This document shows positions 26,501-29,260 of a DNA stretch of 39,098 nucleotides, one piece after another. A model generated the notes under the pieces. It made no database searches, had not been told where the DNA came from, and saw only the letters and a list, made by a program, of their open reading frames with translations. Source of the stretch: Candidatus Omnitrophota bacterium (GTDB lineage: Bacteria > Omnitrophota > Omnitrophia > JAHJGZ01); NCBI GenBank assembly GCA_018823795.1, contig JAHJGZ010000003.1:1-39098 (forward strand). The letters run 5' to 3'. Position 1 is the first letter of the stretch. Every line of letters begins with the position of its first letter. Made by a program: the position numbers and the translations under genes.

Positions 26501-29226
26501 CCACACTGCTAAATCGTAAAAATGTAAAAAAAGATAAAAATGGGTCAGGATTTACTCCGTTAGAGGATACTATCGTGGATGGCGAATCCACGAGCCCCGT
26601 TAAAGCAAGTTCCCTAGCGGAGGTCCCCCCATTAAAGAAACAAGGAGGGCATCGTGCTGCACCGCAGGATAATAGCGATAAACAGGCCTTAGCACTCTAT
26701 AATGCTTTTATTTCGAGGGAAGAAAACCAATTTAATGCACTATGTGGTAATTTAAGGATCGACGCAGAGAGATTGAGTTCACAATTAGAAAATATCAATA
26801 AACCTATCGTGATTAATCATTATATTCCATGGATAACTCTTGTGAGAAGCCAACCAAAAGTTCTAAAACACGATGAAGATGTAGCACGGCAGATAGTAGA
26901 AAGAAATGATATCTATAAGCTTTCCAATGAAACTGACAAGAGACGTTTAATAGAAAAAACGTTGGCACAATTAATGCCGATCAAAAATATTTTATCTCGC
27001 CATTTAAAACAAATAGTAGAACCGGCCGGCCTAAAGAATGAAAAAGACATTTGTAGTGTCTATGGTTTTCATGGCTTAGGAACTAAACAGCAGAGTTCTG
27101 AACGTGATATTGATTTATTTATTGTTGTAGCGGGGGACATGCGACTTAAGGGGTATAAACTACAGCTTGAAAGTATACGAAGAGAGATTCATGTCTCAAT
27201 CATTGGGGAAGATCGTTTTATTCATCCAAAGACCGATGACGATATGCTAAACAAGATGGCTGCCTATAAAGGCATATGCCTTTATGGAAATGACTATTTT
27301 ATTGATGAAAACCCATCAGCTGTCAATAATGTGATTGATGCTTACATGACTCTTCTAATAACACTTGATATATTCATTTCACGAAAAACAGTTGATTGGC
27401 AGAAAAAATATTATGGTTGGGTTAAAGTGGTTGTTAACCAATTAAAAGTGTTAGGTGTAGAACTTGATGTTCATACCTTAATGAAGGACGTTTTCACCGA
27501 GCGAGTATTTTTTGATACTGAACGAGTAAAAGCAAAGGAAAAAATTGCTGAGATTGCTTCGGGTTTGATGCAGCAAGCAAAGAAGATCGATTCCCTCGCC
27601 ATGATTTCGTCACTGTTACCAGATAACAACAATCAGCAAAAAGGATGGTATTGTGCTGCGCCATGGAACCACACCCTTAACAGGAAGACTATTCAGACTA
27701 AAATAGGGGCACTGAAGGAATTGCTCATTCAACGCAGATTGTTTATGGATAGAGGTCGATTTAATCTTATTCAACAACGCATAGACGCCTTAGAGCGTGT
27801 TCTGCTTACCGGAGGAATTAATGGAGTTCACAATGACATCGACCGTTCGATAAAACGTATAGAGGATGAATTATCGAGTATCACTACTGATAGACGGAAA
27901 GAAGTAAGGAAAAAGAAGAAACAGGATGATAGCAAAAAAATTTCTAATCAAAAAAGGACGGTGTCGCGTGAGAGACAAAGACGAACCATTCGGGGGATTA
28001 CCGTTACCTTTGAGGAAGGGATCACCGTCAAAAAATATGAACCGGTGCTTCATGAAGCCCTGGGAGAATTAATGAAGACCTATTTCGGCTTTTTTATTAC
28101 GTTTAAAGAACAAAGGGGAACCATTGCAATCGTTAAAGAAGGAAGTGAAGTTGACCGCGTGAAAGACAATATAATAAGAATTCGAGAGGATGTACTCCTG
28201 GAGTGCGTAGAGGGAAGGGAGCAAAAGATGAAAAAAGCACGTTATAGGTTGAGGGGGTATATCCTTCCCTTTGCTTTTGGAACTGAAAATATTAAGATGA
28301 AAGGCATACTCAGAAAAACAACGGCAGACTTAGATAAAAAGTTTCCTGAACTTGCACATGGTTTATTGCTTTTTAATGCAAAAACTACAGGCAATATGCC
28401 GCCAAGAACAAAGGCTTTATTCCGCTACATTGAAGAGGTCTATTGGACATGGATGTATAAGATTACCTACTCGCATCCTGAGAGCACAGAAGAAGCAGAG
28501 GAACATATAAAAGCACTTTTTTCCGATACACTTAAACAAATTAATAAAGAGATTCAAGGCGGCGGAAAAAATAAAAATCTCAAAAGACTAAGTAAACTTA
28601 TGAACATGGTTATGAAGAATGAAGAACAGGCCTCTTTAGTGTATACGATATTTATCCAATCTTTCGCACAGATAAAAAGTTTTATTGAAAAACAGCATTT
28701 TAATCGTGTTATTGGTGATGAGACGTATAAAACCCTTACAAAGATGTTAGGAGACGAAGGGGTGGAAGCGTTTAAGCAGGTGAAGCAGAGTATCCAGCAG
28801 ATAACGAACACAAAAGAGACGTTTGCCATTTATGTTGAGAAAGCATTACGAGACAGTAGAGGGTACGAACTGGTAAAACAGGTCATTGACACTCGTGAAG
28901 CTGAATATCAAAACATCGATTTTGTGTTTACCAATAATAAAGATGAGGCTCAACTCGTGTTGGCATTTCAGGAGGAAGGGCAGAAGGGCAGTACTATCTA
29001 TCGTTTTTCGAAAGACTTTGAACAATTTATTGCCGATGTCTATCAATTCGGCCTATTCTTTGATGCCTTAGTAGCAAAAGGATTACACGCGAAAGAGCGC
29101 GATATTAAAATTTATAACTGGATGGATACAATTGGCACAACCGAGTTTCATCAAGATTTTACGACAGAATTTAATCCTACTATTTTCGATCAGATTAAAG
29201 AACGGATGATACAGCAAGCGGCATAA
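5524..29226 (+). CDS. Giant multidomain protein with signal peptide and about 20 recognisable segments
   Basis: One frame without a stop for 7,900 residues from ATG 5524; the ORF can be extended to a TTG at 5464, but that lies in a hairpin, and ATG 5539 is a shorter option. No strong Shine-Dalgarno precedes any of them. The product starts with a signal-peptide-like segment and a TraB/ChaN-like domain, then HAD, methyltransferases, two UPF0489-like modules, B12/radical SAM, HD hydrolase, CoaD, CoaE, Mpv17-like membrane module, HEAT-like repeats, HTH segments, 35-residue repeats, nucleotidyltransferase-like domain and a helical C-terminus, each described below. Six W-x-C segments mark junctions. 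Expression is probably set by the upstream riboswitch and terminator. A LysM lipoprotein follows 40 bases later. Overall function is unknown. The paralogue at 34085 shares the N-terminal domain. Confidence 0.93.
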   Translation: MAKYAMKNSIFKILSLTIAIIFTANTIAFSAPDFIYRIRIPEKYGKVKERWKSDNEDKQDKANRTIIVVEDAHENFTAQKNISEIIHTLIPQCDEKNVVVGVEGGRDEISLSQLSAYPIADIRGKVSEEMMKKGYFTGAEHAAITSRYPLLLYGVEDEKLFKKDFKAFHTINTYKPQLENMFAHIEDTMETLKNRMYNKELMLCDVSYERYCNGEESFDESFQYIGELWKEHNGDFSSFPQIELCKEIAVMQSLSSKDALSIERKYALLDVYALDAELRRMFYEVKKILAHSDDELKLIEINDVCNRVRKLLSLEAQRKDAEAQVLSQITEEYPRLLQRLEMFKEKYIVDSKKENYAVDSDLMKKTIGMAQEFYTLAQQREEAMVDNLLKRMDTKDKTYGVLVAGGYHSPGITNILREKNISYLTIRPHIGELSEKTGFMDRMMGRLMPIAPHMTSYIHTSYMSGLLEMLCGRLGKEKVLSLFDDEWTKKVGDNPDAASLLLLMKDNPNISTDIQKKAPFIHQAAQEIAGMILQEATEGKDRDSIIKRVKEIAEEEKIVDGLISIFDTVSSFAHDIPNYDQDYSPVEQAIIKNNLLSLIRVNYLKMISSLRPQGQKGRLGRSLYVGSGPDYVTNFIISGGARETLFVDKLPFESKVILSPEDLQSYKEEYLKIKYTGTYIKTTELKGSVGAKRYLLWELEAMGAQRSDEIEKNIVFDAEQGAYRIRFRFPGDVQEHCIFYYEMRDASEEENYSHLLIDSIQKGIDCYIRKGGDALIIPRAILDRIAHSLNDGSAIYSDNVVIKNFFLQYPRIRLLDNTEIKQVRNFEKQHAIEFGYTNALVLVVDKDAEQEPGRGEQTHSAIEKKDRLRAITATYQSGFISEYVKDENTFHEVRSWDVRSQEKVAVDVRVKQKDELLFYFSRIDGLVVHDNVRDNDVLAAYYAFKTCSGIFFKGEKKGKTVLGYAQLRDLDEVPKALYEDSQFLNTKTDCVLREIENLRLKDLHIFFSVWGNNEYDKAQRIIAAFSSDYYPILNAVKQRDIIPIVKRESQIVEILTHRDGVVIIEKGYHDDDIEVMLWDEIGSASSNWFCAEGPDDKPYSDFVSQSRYIEIINDVKLSQDRPVVAVFDVHGTLLKPTWKEEYRELYKIFVGIEPTDAWIREYVIHKRDNEIIETIATLSGKNTGDIAGQLTALRKKMREEDIPPVMPGALEMVQALHARGVPMVFISGSSRDLILQQLKKTGLLEYVSEGNVVGGERGERDRSDRNQILTDLCTQFKTHTMVYFDDWKGGSKAIKEVGGIYFGIPQGDFDGEREDEEFKANRKHVVDAGADYILNGWKDWVLIDKMITVPEKVQKKGEMIPVVDYEAREIMTVLPAPRDGPIPLYVKVSDDLKWITYYEVTDDSLVFQDDGTTDYTAMDKKEIITIPSTRLITPEQFIKNEVDEPRRSKLLDLLSQQKRYTEYKGIIVSWDLNVDRNVWTTNIDTAFLHDQLEALGVIPPYISLETKDPLLLITNERPELGVYIPENDVMPYQEFEPLMDTEKIESFIEIGGGGGHGTINLIHKLPNLKKAIVTDISIYALRTIKRCLIPYLAEKPDVDVHYYLGKGIKTIDEKVDLIKVNPPYIPTKPTEEENTDGDAYRGTGLIREIIEVGHKNLNPNNPEASIFINVSSLAIKDFDRYIKEFSDSLAVEVVAVGRPVSVPFKDYVLIEPVGNSLDVPLKIGAIDDEWKQWLLKEEGLWEKKDRLPGEEQYWHRLQVYQIKIKKENAASTTETALVEEADSDRGEESNTPTWQCAALPDDQFGGNESRNFSLEIDAKIPSPVQKAIQKFVQEIQLSLIEQGIYMLKIDKGKKKETIAIDQAKGIIRISITKNNPHKCVNSIQKLIEQKSSIRLEKTRKKPASVRMPKGEEIVSSSEEGIPLEMFVELQEQFAEQFAGMENATFDEALNMLAQLADMDDTTFRKAVNEQAQKEGFDETQADFLYEIGMRDIMTGDYLKVCLNDCGISVTRDDLVLRALIHYCNMSLWLNAAELLGIRKDYFTPLKQKFTQAGSQGMHRTQQAALHLTMFFEKLEGMYAFYKKYKEDDDYYLLFQHGRLPAFGEKDTSAKSELAATYEPRFFHRVLNPNVPFLPGAVARNKTPFWIGDPHFLAPFYWHGAQGIGLLPRSDPAPPQRKKTRTLVYRLDAHTDLENPALIDEKMIHALMSDIMMGADFIYFLNMCGVEGFTLPYIFEGMIDGIVLCMPEEALEKSRYSYGDYKLIVQVKKVPDEHDKKKKVLRMRGQILPADHELVRKADFIETQGGTMPERMIDVYLVSPHDTETLRKHAQSATHIIADIDADYLGTDAPYGSPKHIPQYRVDDARYRELINAVTFLYTDEEIKRKICMGFLARSSNFTPLNRAEQTVVDILEAVLDLEGEQPPWVREERELFNKRDLILTPSPEKKPPTGQQQNHDTTTDGADTGRSSQTYGKFEAIKKHFDTKFQKPQFTSAWLYYEYVIQFLKQGDVVYDIGCGRGDYLSKIAQAVGRQGKVVGIDLSEVALQQAHENVAEYENVRLIHDEAAAVLSDITEPADCVIGFNVLDYLPDDATLDELFDAMIQRVKPEGKIFLTVAAREFPDATNIPIDSSGRIPITDFSLGARVFAYRELQNMLEKKNMHYSIETIRGDGDSADFLQAYPGLENAPIQYLVTIAKRPLSTTTEEYTVNRRPTMKNFDEPVNPDEKRQDKIFRMLGFEKGQTLLICDSASDGPIEGLIVTAALQGLMVCIVDSTQHLKRIRSEAQKHLARIRTAGGAITYLAGDITDRDIQNTLITTVRDKGKFHHVMAFTPERKEKVYSGMEVSAYEKAFIKTVVQMKRKDGGSIYFSCAGEDSATEMWETCVNYGIRVETIDPLPNLFSLHGDRTDYMINAETAATWSCDGKENEQTIVDGFTPHHKLDEEERAISQGIEKEKMCIGDYIHRLISECKIDIDTGTPLYHTFIHYLNTSDWIGASKIFIEEYFEQIIAAFYIQEDAVAIKAAYRKQLHAFALKLAAVQKFNEKNINKPNFKRHFIHGKLPTFHVIGSRRAFYPQGVLFFFEALDTWNTFFSEPALSLSGAPLWYGVQHYVAPFYWRRSEKKRFLPPADSTAPEKKTKKTVLFRFDAHEDLDVPHLLEGEPLRLMAAGELSEYALNKTIRQSGVGGHTLFEILNGSIDEMVLCVPEEGANGQKDYGVQQFCVVMENDNSLMRCIIQSDNEKNEIEKLTEQKRNGAIKDFRIITISILSPRDTKALKKCATAASHIIVDIDIDYVGTQAPLIDTSGKTLPVYQLEKEAFYENIKALRIFQDDEVIRKKIGAITVVESPNHTPLKDIRRRTGAIFEIFLGSEDTRSKKQPQWVREERRLYQEFLSRTRHVAPALSTGTVGEATEAVDEKIGPLFNFIVHMTLLGDVQLNVVWRKVGVLPTITLDYEDDRHTGIGALPETLVTEFMRILSEEEKREEGVVTQIDFPQNSNPADVTEQLIKVFPSLKKQQGVPTWQCNESPDKQFDMQSDSKSSESREDMEAHFESVPQKKRFVFDTQGTVKRDASGKPEEMDIGFPGVWYVHGDGKHIHTTDATAALLDALKEKSNEVHDGKGINSFTFGHDTAALTPLTAIPSKKDTHWLIAELAALHKKFSRREQMECVRLVTDNVHKDIYSSMSVAYFYIASALAQIGIKLGFRKISLDADADLKENFLNDLKKNTHIRFVSFSLLHLSIPEIQALQDLCKKIKKIRPDIYIVLGGPMVTYGPDLIFSHIPEANIVLAGEAELAVQKVVGILEHTKATHDLTREEVEALASVPGLFLRSGNTVFCANTDRKSFHKKLNTLIPFMSLDFSSFLLPQDVEDGLNLSTARGCPVGCDYCNQPHGKNYRPLSLEHITLILEQYKTWVDNLPKKDFVYTSIGNKKNLMTVHFTDDDLFWDKKRGLAIVRHTINMGFQISMMQVGERAFFKKEKGKYVIDHDFIKELADFYKKGHIDFIGIGLEDVLDQELENLGEGSRYLIPAALRLERIRACDDHGLMTGNYIIFSNIHSTPALLLEKTLLLEEIITKEGTHFAFCRPPMKSIIYYLEAESFRKLVAKGKDHEVPKDSIPVANHPDYSLWRAHRDFPKVELYKNKELTDAIFDFLDTREYVVHAEKGFRAKNVFLIERVNKLIAALLPLVKDVNSVREALNKFLAARIALLGRMIRTYEKDRETIQREGYVELYDEYSYAGDLLMGMYNVRYRKIIKECEHIINGMIPVYEFLGTDEEIETLFAQQTGLDFNDIHNGDVNTYLQERFPTPYALVGETDPFDEEKSGVHLTAAEADRSHFSVTYTQQKQYLHTEWKKLCEKMGAQGDIEAIFDEIIEKYSEKGRYYHNLDHIEYMLKELENVKDRANDRAALTFAIWFHDIIYDSTRNDNEEKSADCAVDVCNKLKLSDTFAERVKELILITKHHEVSPDDTDAKILIDLDLAILGGAQIASVQFILGFSDYVVIEAAERVLKQYDHGIRKEFSFVDGMAYVVGRSEILQKFLDRDFIYHFDYFREKYEDRAKENLEQLIALLKNEKKVLEELVKPQEYPRFTALEYLEKKTAVYPAYFDTFGDLELDIVKHAQKTYEAVVILVMPREGDEVLDIQNRVDGIYAKIKDETKVTVLGVQNKDTVTKFMQAIGSKTIIRRLRNVPAHEEQLEAESKTAAENYHTYGLETVFIVPSKEFLRLSDDIQAPYVKQCIKMLKLPSDTAATSPHFYTAIEGFNKKRQAGKREVPLSSTTAFYAGSFDPITHGHLEVIFRASKLFEKVYVGVGINPDKEYMFSIEEREEMVRDALRLLDIDNVEVLSYKGLTVDAAAAAGAGILMRGARSIKDLKDELPLAWVNMLLEPRENTFLLVPYKYLNVSSSLVKKTVEEGDPIHELVSSNVYWKFKKQDLDARKGDTRLIGLVGGLGSGKTSVLKHAVKNKHVYGVDLDKVNRELQEDRAVVEQIRDAFGDDVLTQQGKIDYDRLNNEIFNDAKKMYWLKRIMYPLLCKETMRLIDEALTGGYSLIVIEGIRIFDMRMDQILDEVWFVDSPNEKRIERILQKNEEMPPQQAQLIIDTQKEAVALAKAKSNDIIDNSKGLPELFAQLDELLPKAGDSSTQPKASLRELLEQAEAGSTFTFLKPYLPLLKVPDPAPISLLPFMLVHALQKDAHEISLHKKLTFELASCIITEPAIYVQIIMLAMRNVQCYPRYKEVMAIIGGAVVLVSAHQEFFYAHFRNAFNWGAHSWVNNYERNLNRIAGFFQEETQAQKLMEILEEKKGLPHQPWYIDSQFAVLDALEAIDYTSADIRTDVIERLILLNEASTFHPIVVGRIKEVIVALQKDTAKGTYRAFHSALQKEFTSYLSTLDPENMILIDMLKDIAATIPRDESHKWEKLDETVYDAYFSDIQRHRDPIDSVANQDWSIVGKEDDMVEALKHSCIDYDESINLMKGAEENEKAAIDNVKKKILTKAYVIYVVTYAALFAAFSIFVSYMGQTFFDVPYVISFDRDISSIVTSAIKLFLPNALIASIANGLGNYLSQVYEIYFKKERATIDGGRILRSAILGTILIAPLWAVGWYGMLLPHVTTFIGSYILFPQSLIKLILDAGFWTFLWGAWVPYFTGRWYVEQHSFKESLQNTFGERFSKYFNFYFTTVIPFWVPALTVAFVLFPHYAFLITQLVIIPWCALLAYLFHSNTTANIWKLYGALIRHAGAYVGIKTTISNNPDSGDSDTDDSTPSSWYCEESPTEPLSTSVLPDEKVLSMALLFAERGYLSSIRSKAIHHIGNLTKIPEHYQQRVKLMLLQGMVNNNGVIAVDSARILAQLVNAHQLLFDEQDVYILIDILQSEGGRFTAQQWEAASIALRAITVIPDEVKEEVEIVLLHEGVGQQDTEEIISVKESDTAVNQANVTFNEKDISALIDTAENESSRFSWKKRQTAIMRLGIISSIPEKYKDRIKNMLLTAMKDKERETSIVAAKALAALVNANTVVVDTNELYHVSTILENTENKFSWQHREAVAVFLGCLTTIPQRMRDRIKSILFITMVGSADNHEKHVFVASKEAVIALVSRGIIPLKDVYRLWLAKESDYETAVIAYQVMIEILLSRPDMFSDLRTEGFSLEGTQDRINLTVYPRKGHLDHFVDNEKDTVEQWGRSLKITHDEGDFMTLLKIQMQNETDEAFLLEASLMHDDPKIQEHVSGVEMLLIPIDEVESFFKRYNFDPRLIATARIEKGCVQIIKYIARCDYLSYGEERVQTMADNNVSANERELMIKDNADLWINDVCYFLKKYGIVYIDMLSMMHANATERVFALEHLPVGMLENADNVFAYSNLRMSGLADFYPGHYYLFRDDIDVFSFWLIVRHQLFQMILKAANMAYRGGLDEERMKNVIRHVVSQYHKNIKKVFMKIENDKNVTLDSHIIDSLTQELMQAFKYCYGVYDDAEINTLKNDNQGKPYIVLNRDKWYQGGFGAENGKFPAPSLLELINSIASELVRKKEKQLYSRPLEAGFKESILRARKELNHISLRAHECVVECLQKAVGEEWSPDDYVRAFELLEEKELLSYIRFWNAERLRFLLDNLLSLTNKELASALDTTAGAVSQQLAKLGWRRADVADLKETVALIIELRNEDKTTQEIVDVLNERGLKTARGNVWTIQAIDGLVYRSTVPHIRGPYTNSRARQYRSGFGYLMGRWVWWVFPEAKQYTQELEQFFDEHGFTPEEATALSNALIRIRIESLKERNALFSDTDIENILNHQHFNIKKFIATIEKEKVLYAAAINKDGNSLFAKKQIHDVLFKRLIPFQWIKEFLKEGLSKSELLRLCLYRSNPREAWEMCKPIVDLLVEEAHLSPTNAKTLVLGWKDPVNEWALREPIRNSLFEEGIFSLASATRAVISWKHPEEKMRASQETLTNLQPLLLTIGKTEGIMKRYLIAQSYDNIFSVVKAATGKSDGEIEVLLTPLRLYEEHYGKNNNRSTLLNRKNVKKDKNGSGFTPLEDTIVDGESTSPVKASSLAEVPPLKKQGGHRAAPQDNSDKQALALYNAFISREENQFNALCGNLRIDAERLSSQLENINKPIVINHYIPWITLVRSQPKVLKHDEDVARQIVERNDIYKLSNETDKRRLIEKTLAQLMPIKNILSRHLKQIVEPAGLKNEKDICSVYGFHGLGTKQQSSERDIDLFIVVAGDMRLKGYKLQLESIRREIHVSIIGEDRFIHPKTDDDMLNKMAAYKGICLYGNDYFIDENPSAVNNVIDAYMTLLITLDIFISRKTVDWQKKYYGWVKVVVNQLKVLGVELDVHTLMKDVFTERVFFDTERVKAKEKIAEIASGLMQQAKKIDSLAMISSLLPDNNNQQKGWYCAAPWNHTLNRKTIQTKIGALKELLIQRRLFMDRGRFNLIQQRIDALERVLLTGGINGVHNDIDRSIKRIEDELSSITTDRRKEVRKKKKQDDSKKISNQKRTVSRERQRRTIRGITVTFEEGITVKKYEPVLHEALGELMKTYFGFFITFKEQRGTIAIVKEGSEVDRVKDNIIRIREDVLLECVEGREQKMKKARYRLRGYILPFAFGTENIKMKGILRKTTADLDKKFPELAHGLLLFNAKTTGNMPPRTKALFRYIEEVYWTWMYKITYSHPESTEEAEEHIKALFSDTLKQINKEIQGGGKNKNLKRLSKLMNMVMKNEEQASLVYTIFIQSFAQIKSFIEKQHFNRVIGDETYKTLTKMLGDEGVEAFKQVKQSIQQITNTKETFAIYVEKALRDSRGYELVKQVIDTREAEYQNIDFVFTNNKDEAQLVLAFQEEGQKGSTIYRFSKDFEQFIADVYQFGLFFDALVAKGLHAKERDIKIYNWMDTIGTTEFHQDFTTEFNPTIFDQIKERMIQQAA
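5539..5616 (+). other. Signal peptide or signal anchor of the giant protein
   Basis: From Met6 the protein has a short basic start, a hydrophobic core (KILSLTIAIIFTANTIAFSA) and a good signal peptidase I site after Ala31 (AFSA then PD). The paralogue at 34085 has the same arrangement (CLSA then PN), so export or membrane anchoring is conserved. Confidence 0.8.
5617..6830 (+). other. Giant protein: TraB/ChaN-like N-terminal domain
   Basis: Residues about 32-435. Three marks of the TraB/GumN/ChaN/TIKI group are visible in order: a histidine motif after a beta-strand (VVEDAHEN, Glu70-Asn75 with His73), an acidic strand end (VGVEGG, Glu103) and GGYHSPGITNILRE (His408), which resembles the GxxH-xxG motif of TraB. 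Members bind metal or haem, or act as hydrolases. The second giant protein has QDAHQN, GIEGA and GGYHSAG at matching places, and both continue with MDRMMG. Assignment is by motif only. Confidence 0.45.
7369..8085 (+). other. Giant protein: Rossmann-like domain with GSGPDYVTNF
   Basis: Residues about 616-854. LYVGSGPDYV followed 15 residues later by ETLFVDKLPF looks like the first two strands of a methyltransferase-type Rossmann fold, with the acidic end of strand 2. The rest is divergent, and no catalytic motif is recognised. The region to 8784 after it is unrecognised. Confidence 0.35.
8881..9560 (+). other. Giant protein: HAD-like hydrolase domain with altered motif I
   Basis: Residues about 1120-1346. 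Motif I is FDVHGTLLKP (Asp1128), motif II VFISGSSRD (Ser1227), motif IV YFDDWKGG (Asp1285, Asp1286), separated by a helical cap. The usual DxD of motif I is DxH: the second aspartate, the general acid/base of phosphatases, is His1130. The fold is clear; phosphatase activity is uncertain. It follows the first W-x-C segment by about 30 residues. Confidence 0.75.
10130..10680 (+). other. Giant protein: PrmC/HemK-like methyltransferase domain
   Basis: Residues about 1536-1719. EIGGGGGHGTI (Gly1551 onward) is a SAM-binding loop, and IKVNPPYIP (Asn1621-Tyr1624) is the NPPY signature of N5-glutamine and N6-adenine methyltransferases. The acidic end of strand 2 is VTDIS. Spacing is normal for the family; the substrate cannot be told. 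Confidence 0.72.
11440..12620 (+). other. Giant protein: helical plus UPF0489-like module 1
   Basis: A helical segment is followed by a domain with WIGDPHFLAPFYW, then RLDAHTDL (Asp2187, His2189, Asp2191), then ADIDADYL (Asp2338-Asp2342). DAHxD plus DIDxD is the metal-binding pair of the UPF0489 (C5orf22-like) family, related in fold to arginases. Both halves recur in module 2 at 14380-15450. Confidence 0.55.
12940..13620 (+). other. Giant protein: class I SAM-dependent methyltransferase domain
   Basis: Residues about 2473-2699. VYDIGCGRGDYL (Gly2514-Gly2518) is motif I, VVGIDLSEVAL motif II, FNVLDYLPDD motif IV and VKPEGKIFLTVAA motif VI. The order and spacing are those of small-molecule methyltransferases. 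It lies between the two UPF0489-like modules. Confidence 0.85.
13660..14260 (+). other. Giant protein: second, degenerate Rossmann domain
   Basis: Residues about 2713-2912. LLICDSASDGPIEGLIVTAA, then MVCIVDS, then YLAGDITDRD give the strand order of a methyltransferase-like fold, but the glycine loop is lost. It ends at the W-S-C segment (14275). Confidence 0.35.
14380..15450 (+). other. Giant protein: helical plus UPF0489-like module 2
   Basis: Repeats module 1 with low identity: WYGVQHYVAPFYW, FRFDAHEDL (Asp3145, His3147, Asp3149), GSIDEMVLCVPEE and VDIDIDYV (Asp3287-Asp3291). All metal-ligand positions are kept in both copies, suggesting function is retained. Confidence 0.55.
16480..18030 (+). 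other. Giant protein: B12-binding plus radical SAM unit
   Basis: Residues about 3653-4169. The first half has IYIVLGGPMVTYGP (Gly3764) and ANIVLAGEAELAV, typical of cobalamin-binding domains ahead of radical SAM enzymes. The second half has the iron-sulphur motif C-x3-C-x2-C in ARGCPVGCDYCNQPHG (Cys3878, Cys3882, Cys3885), then GIGLEDV. All three cysteines are present, so a 4Fe-4S cluster and radical chemistry are plausible. Substrate unknown. Confidence 0.85.
18530..19250 (+). other. Giant protein: HD-domain metal hydrolase
   Basis: Residues about 4336-4575. RYYHNLDHIEYML (His4381, His4385), AIWFHDIIYD (His4413, Asp4414), TKHHE (His4458, His4459) and LIDLDLAILG form the complete pattern of the predicted HD phosphohydrolases of about 200 residues (COG4339-like). 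It precedes CoaD after a short linking region. Confidence 0.8.
19846..20320 (+). other. Giant protein: phosphopantetheine adenylyltransferase (CoaD-like) domain
   Basis: Residues about 4775-4932. FYAGSFDPITHGHLE contains the T/HxGH nucleotidyltransferase motif (His4790), followed by VGVGINPDK, FSIEEREEM, ILMRGARSIKDL (Arg4862) and VSSSLVKK (Ser4901-Ser4903). All hallmark CoaD positions are present. CoaD makes dephospho-CoA from 4'-phosphopantetheine and ATP. Confidence 0.88.
20335..20930 (+). other. Giant protein: dephospho-CoA kinase (CoaE-like) domain
   Basis: Residues about 4938-5135. Walker A is LVGGLGSGKTS (Lys4952), followed by GVDLDKV, AFGDDVLTQQGKIDYDRLN and VWFVDSP, the usual CoaE order. 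It joins directly to the CoaD domain, giving the last two CoA-synthesis steps in one chain as in the animal enzyme COASY. The family's HP motif is altered to YP. Confidence 0.85.
21985..22740 (+). other. Giant protein: Mpv17/PMP22-like membrane module
   Basis: Residues about 5488-5739, with about six hydrophobic stretches. The order SIANGLGNYLSQ, GRILRSAILG, LWAVGWYGMLL, KLILDAGFW, VIPFWVPALTVAFVLFP, IIPWCALLAY follows the Mpv17/PMP22/Sym1 family pattern (GD..Q, D..R..R...G, WY..L, K...DQ, nw..WP..q..nF..VP, W..yLS). The family is mainly eukaryotic. It divides the giant protein into two large soluble parts. Confidence 0.55.
22903..23810 (+). repeat. Giant protein: four 79-residue HEAT-like repeats
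   Basis: Units begin at residues 5794, 5873, 5952 and 6031, exactly 79 apart; the last is shortened at its end. Shared features are [RK]F[ST]W near the start, A..LG..T.IP.....RIK.MLL in the first half, and AAKALAALVNA then DI..LID..E in the second. The helical pairs fit HEAT/ARM-type solenoids, which usually bind proteins. Confidence 0.75.
25300..25600 (+). other. Giant protein: two helix-turn-helix-like segments
   Basis: Residues about 6593-6693. The first, LTNKELASALDTTAGAVSQQ, reads as a helix-turn-helix. The second, IIELRNEDKTTQEIVDVLNE with GLKTARGNVWT, resembles the helix-turn-helix that follows the catalytic domain in serine recombinases. No recombinase catalytic domain is present. 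Confidence 0.5.
26002..26316 (+). repeat. Giant protein: three 35-residue helical repeats
   Basis: Residues 6827-6861, 6862-6896 and 6897-6931, with no gaps. Shared pattern: [FV]..E...LS...A......W[KR].P, then an amphipathic helix. Proline is fixed at position 21, and the start of each unit is acidic. It resembles the mTERF-type repeat in length and proline placement; that link is a guess. Confidence 0.6.
26990..27290 (+). other. Giant protein: nucleotidyltransferase-like domain
   Basis: Residues about 7169-7269. GFHGLGTKQQSSERDIDLF (Gly7186, Asp7195, Asp7197) has the shape of the GS...DxD motif of minimal nucleotidyltransferases, followed by HVSIIGEDRF where a third acid would sit. The glycine-serine pair is GT here. 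Confidence 0.4.
27646..29226 (+). other. Giant protein: C-terminal region after the last W-x-C segment
   Basis: Residues 7375-7900. A basic, coiled-coil-like stretch (RKEVRKKKKQDDSKK) is followed by an alpha/beta part with ITVTFEEGITVKKYEP and then long helices to the end. No known family is recognised. Confidence 0.5.
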
Positions 29227-29231
29227 TACTA

Positions 29232-29260
29232 TTGTGTCTTTTCCGTATTTTCACTATAAT
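29232..29260 (+). promoter_or_regulatory. Promoter of the LysM lipoprotein gene (probably leaderless)
   Basis: TTGTGT (29232-29237), a 17-base spacer and a perfect TATAAT (29255-29260). The predicted start, 7 bases after the -10, coincides with the ATG at 29267, so the transcript may have no 5' leader. No Shine-Dalgarno is present. Confidence 0.55.

Noticed and set aside
5524-29226. The giant gene as an assembly artefact joining separate genes
   Set aside because: No stop or frame change in 23.7 kb, linkers are polar and similar throughout, and a paralogue with the same N-terminus follows; read mapping would still be the final test.
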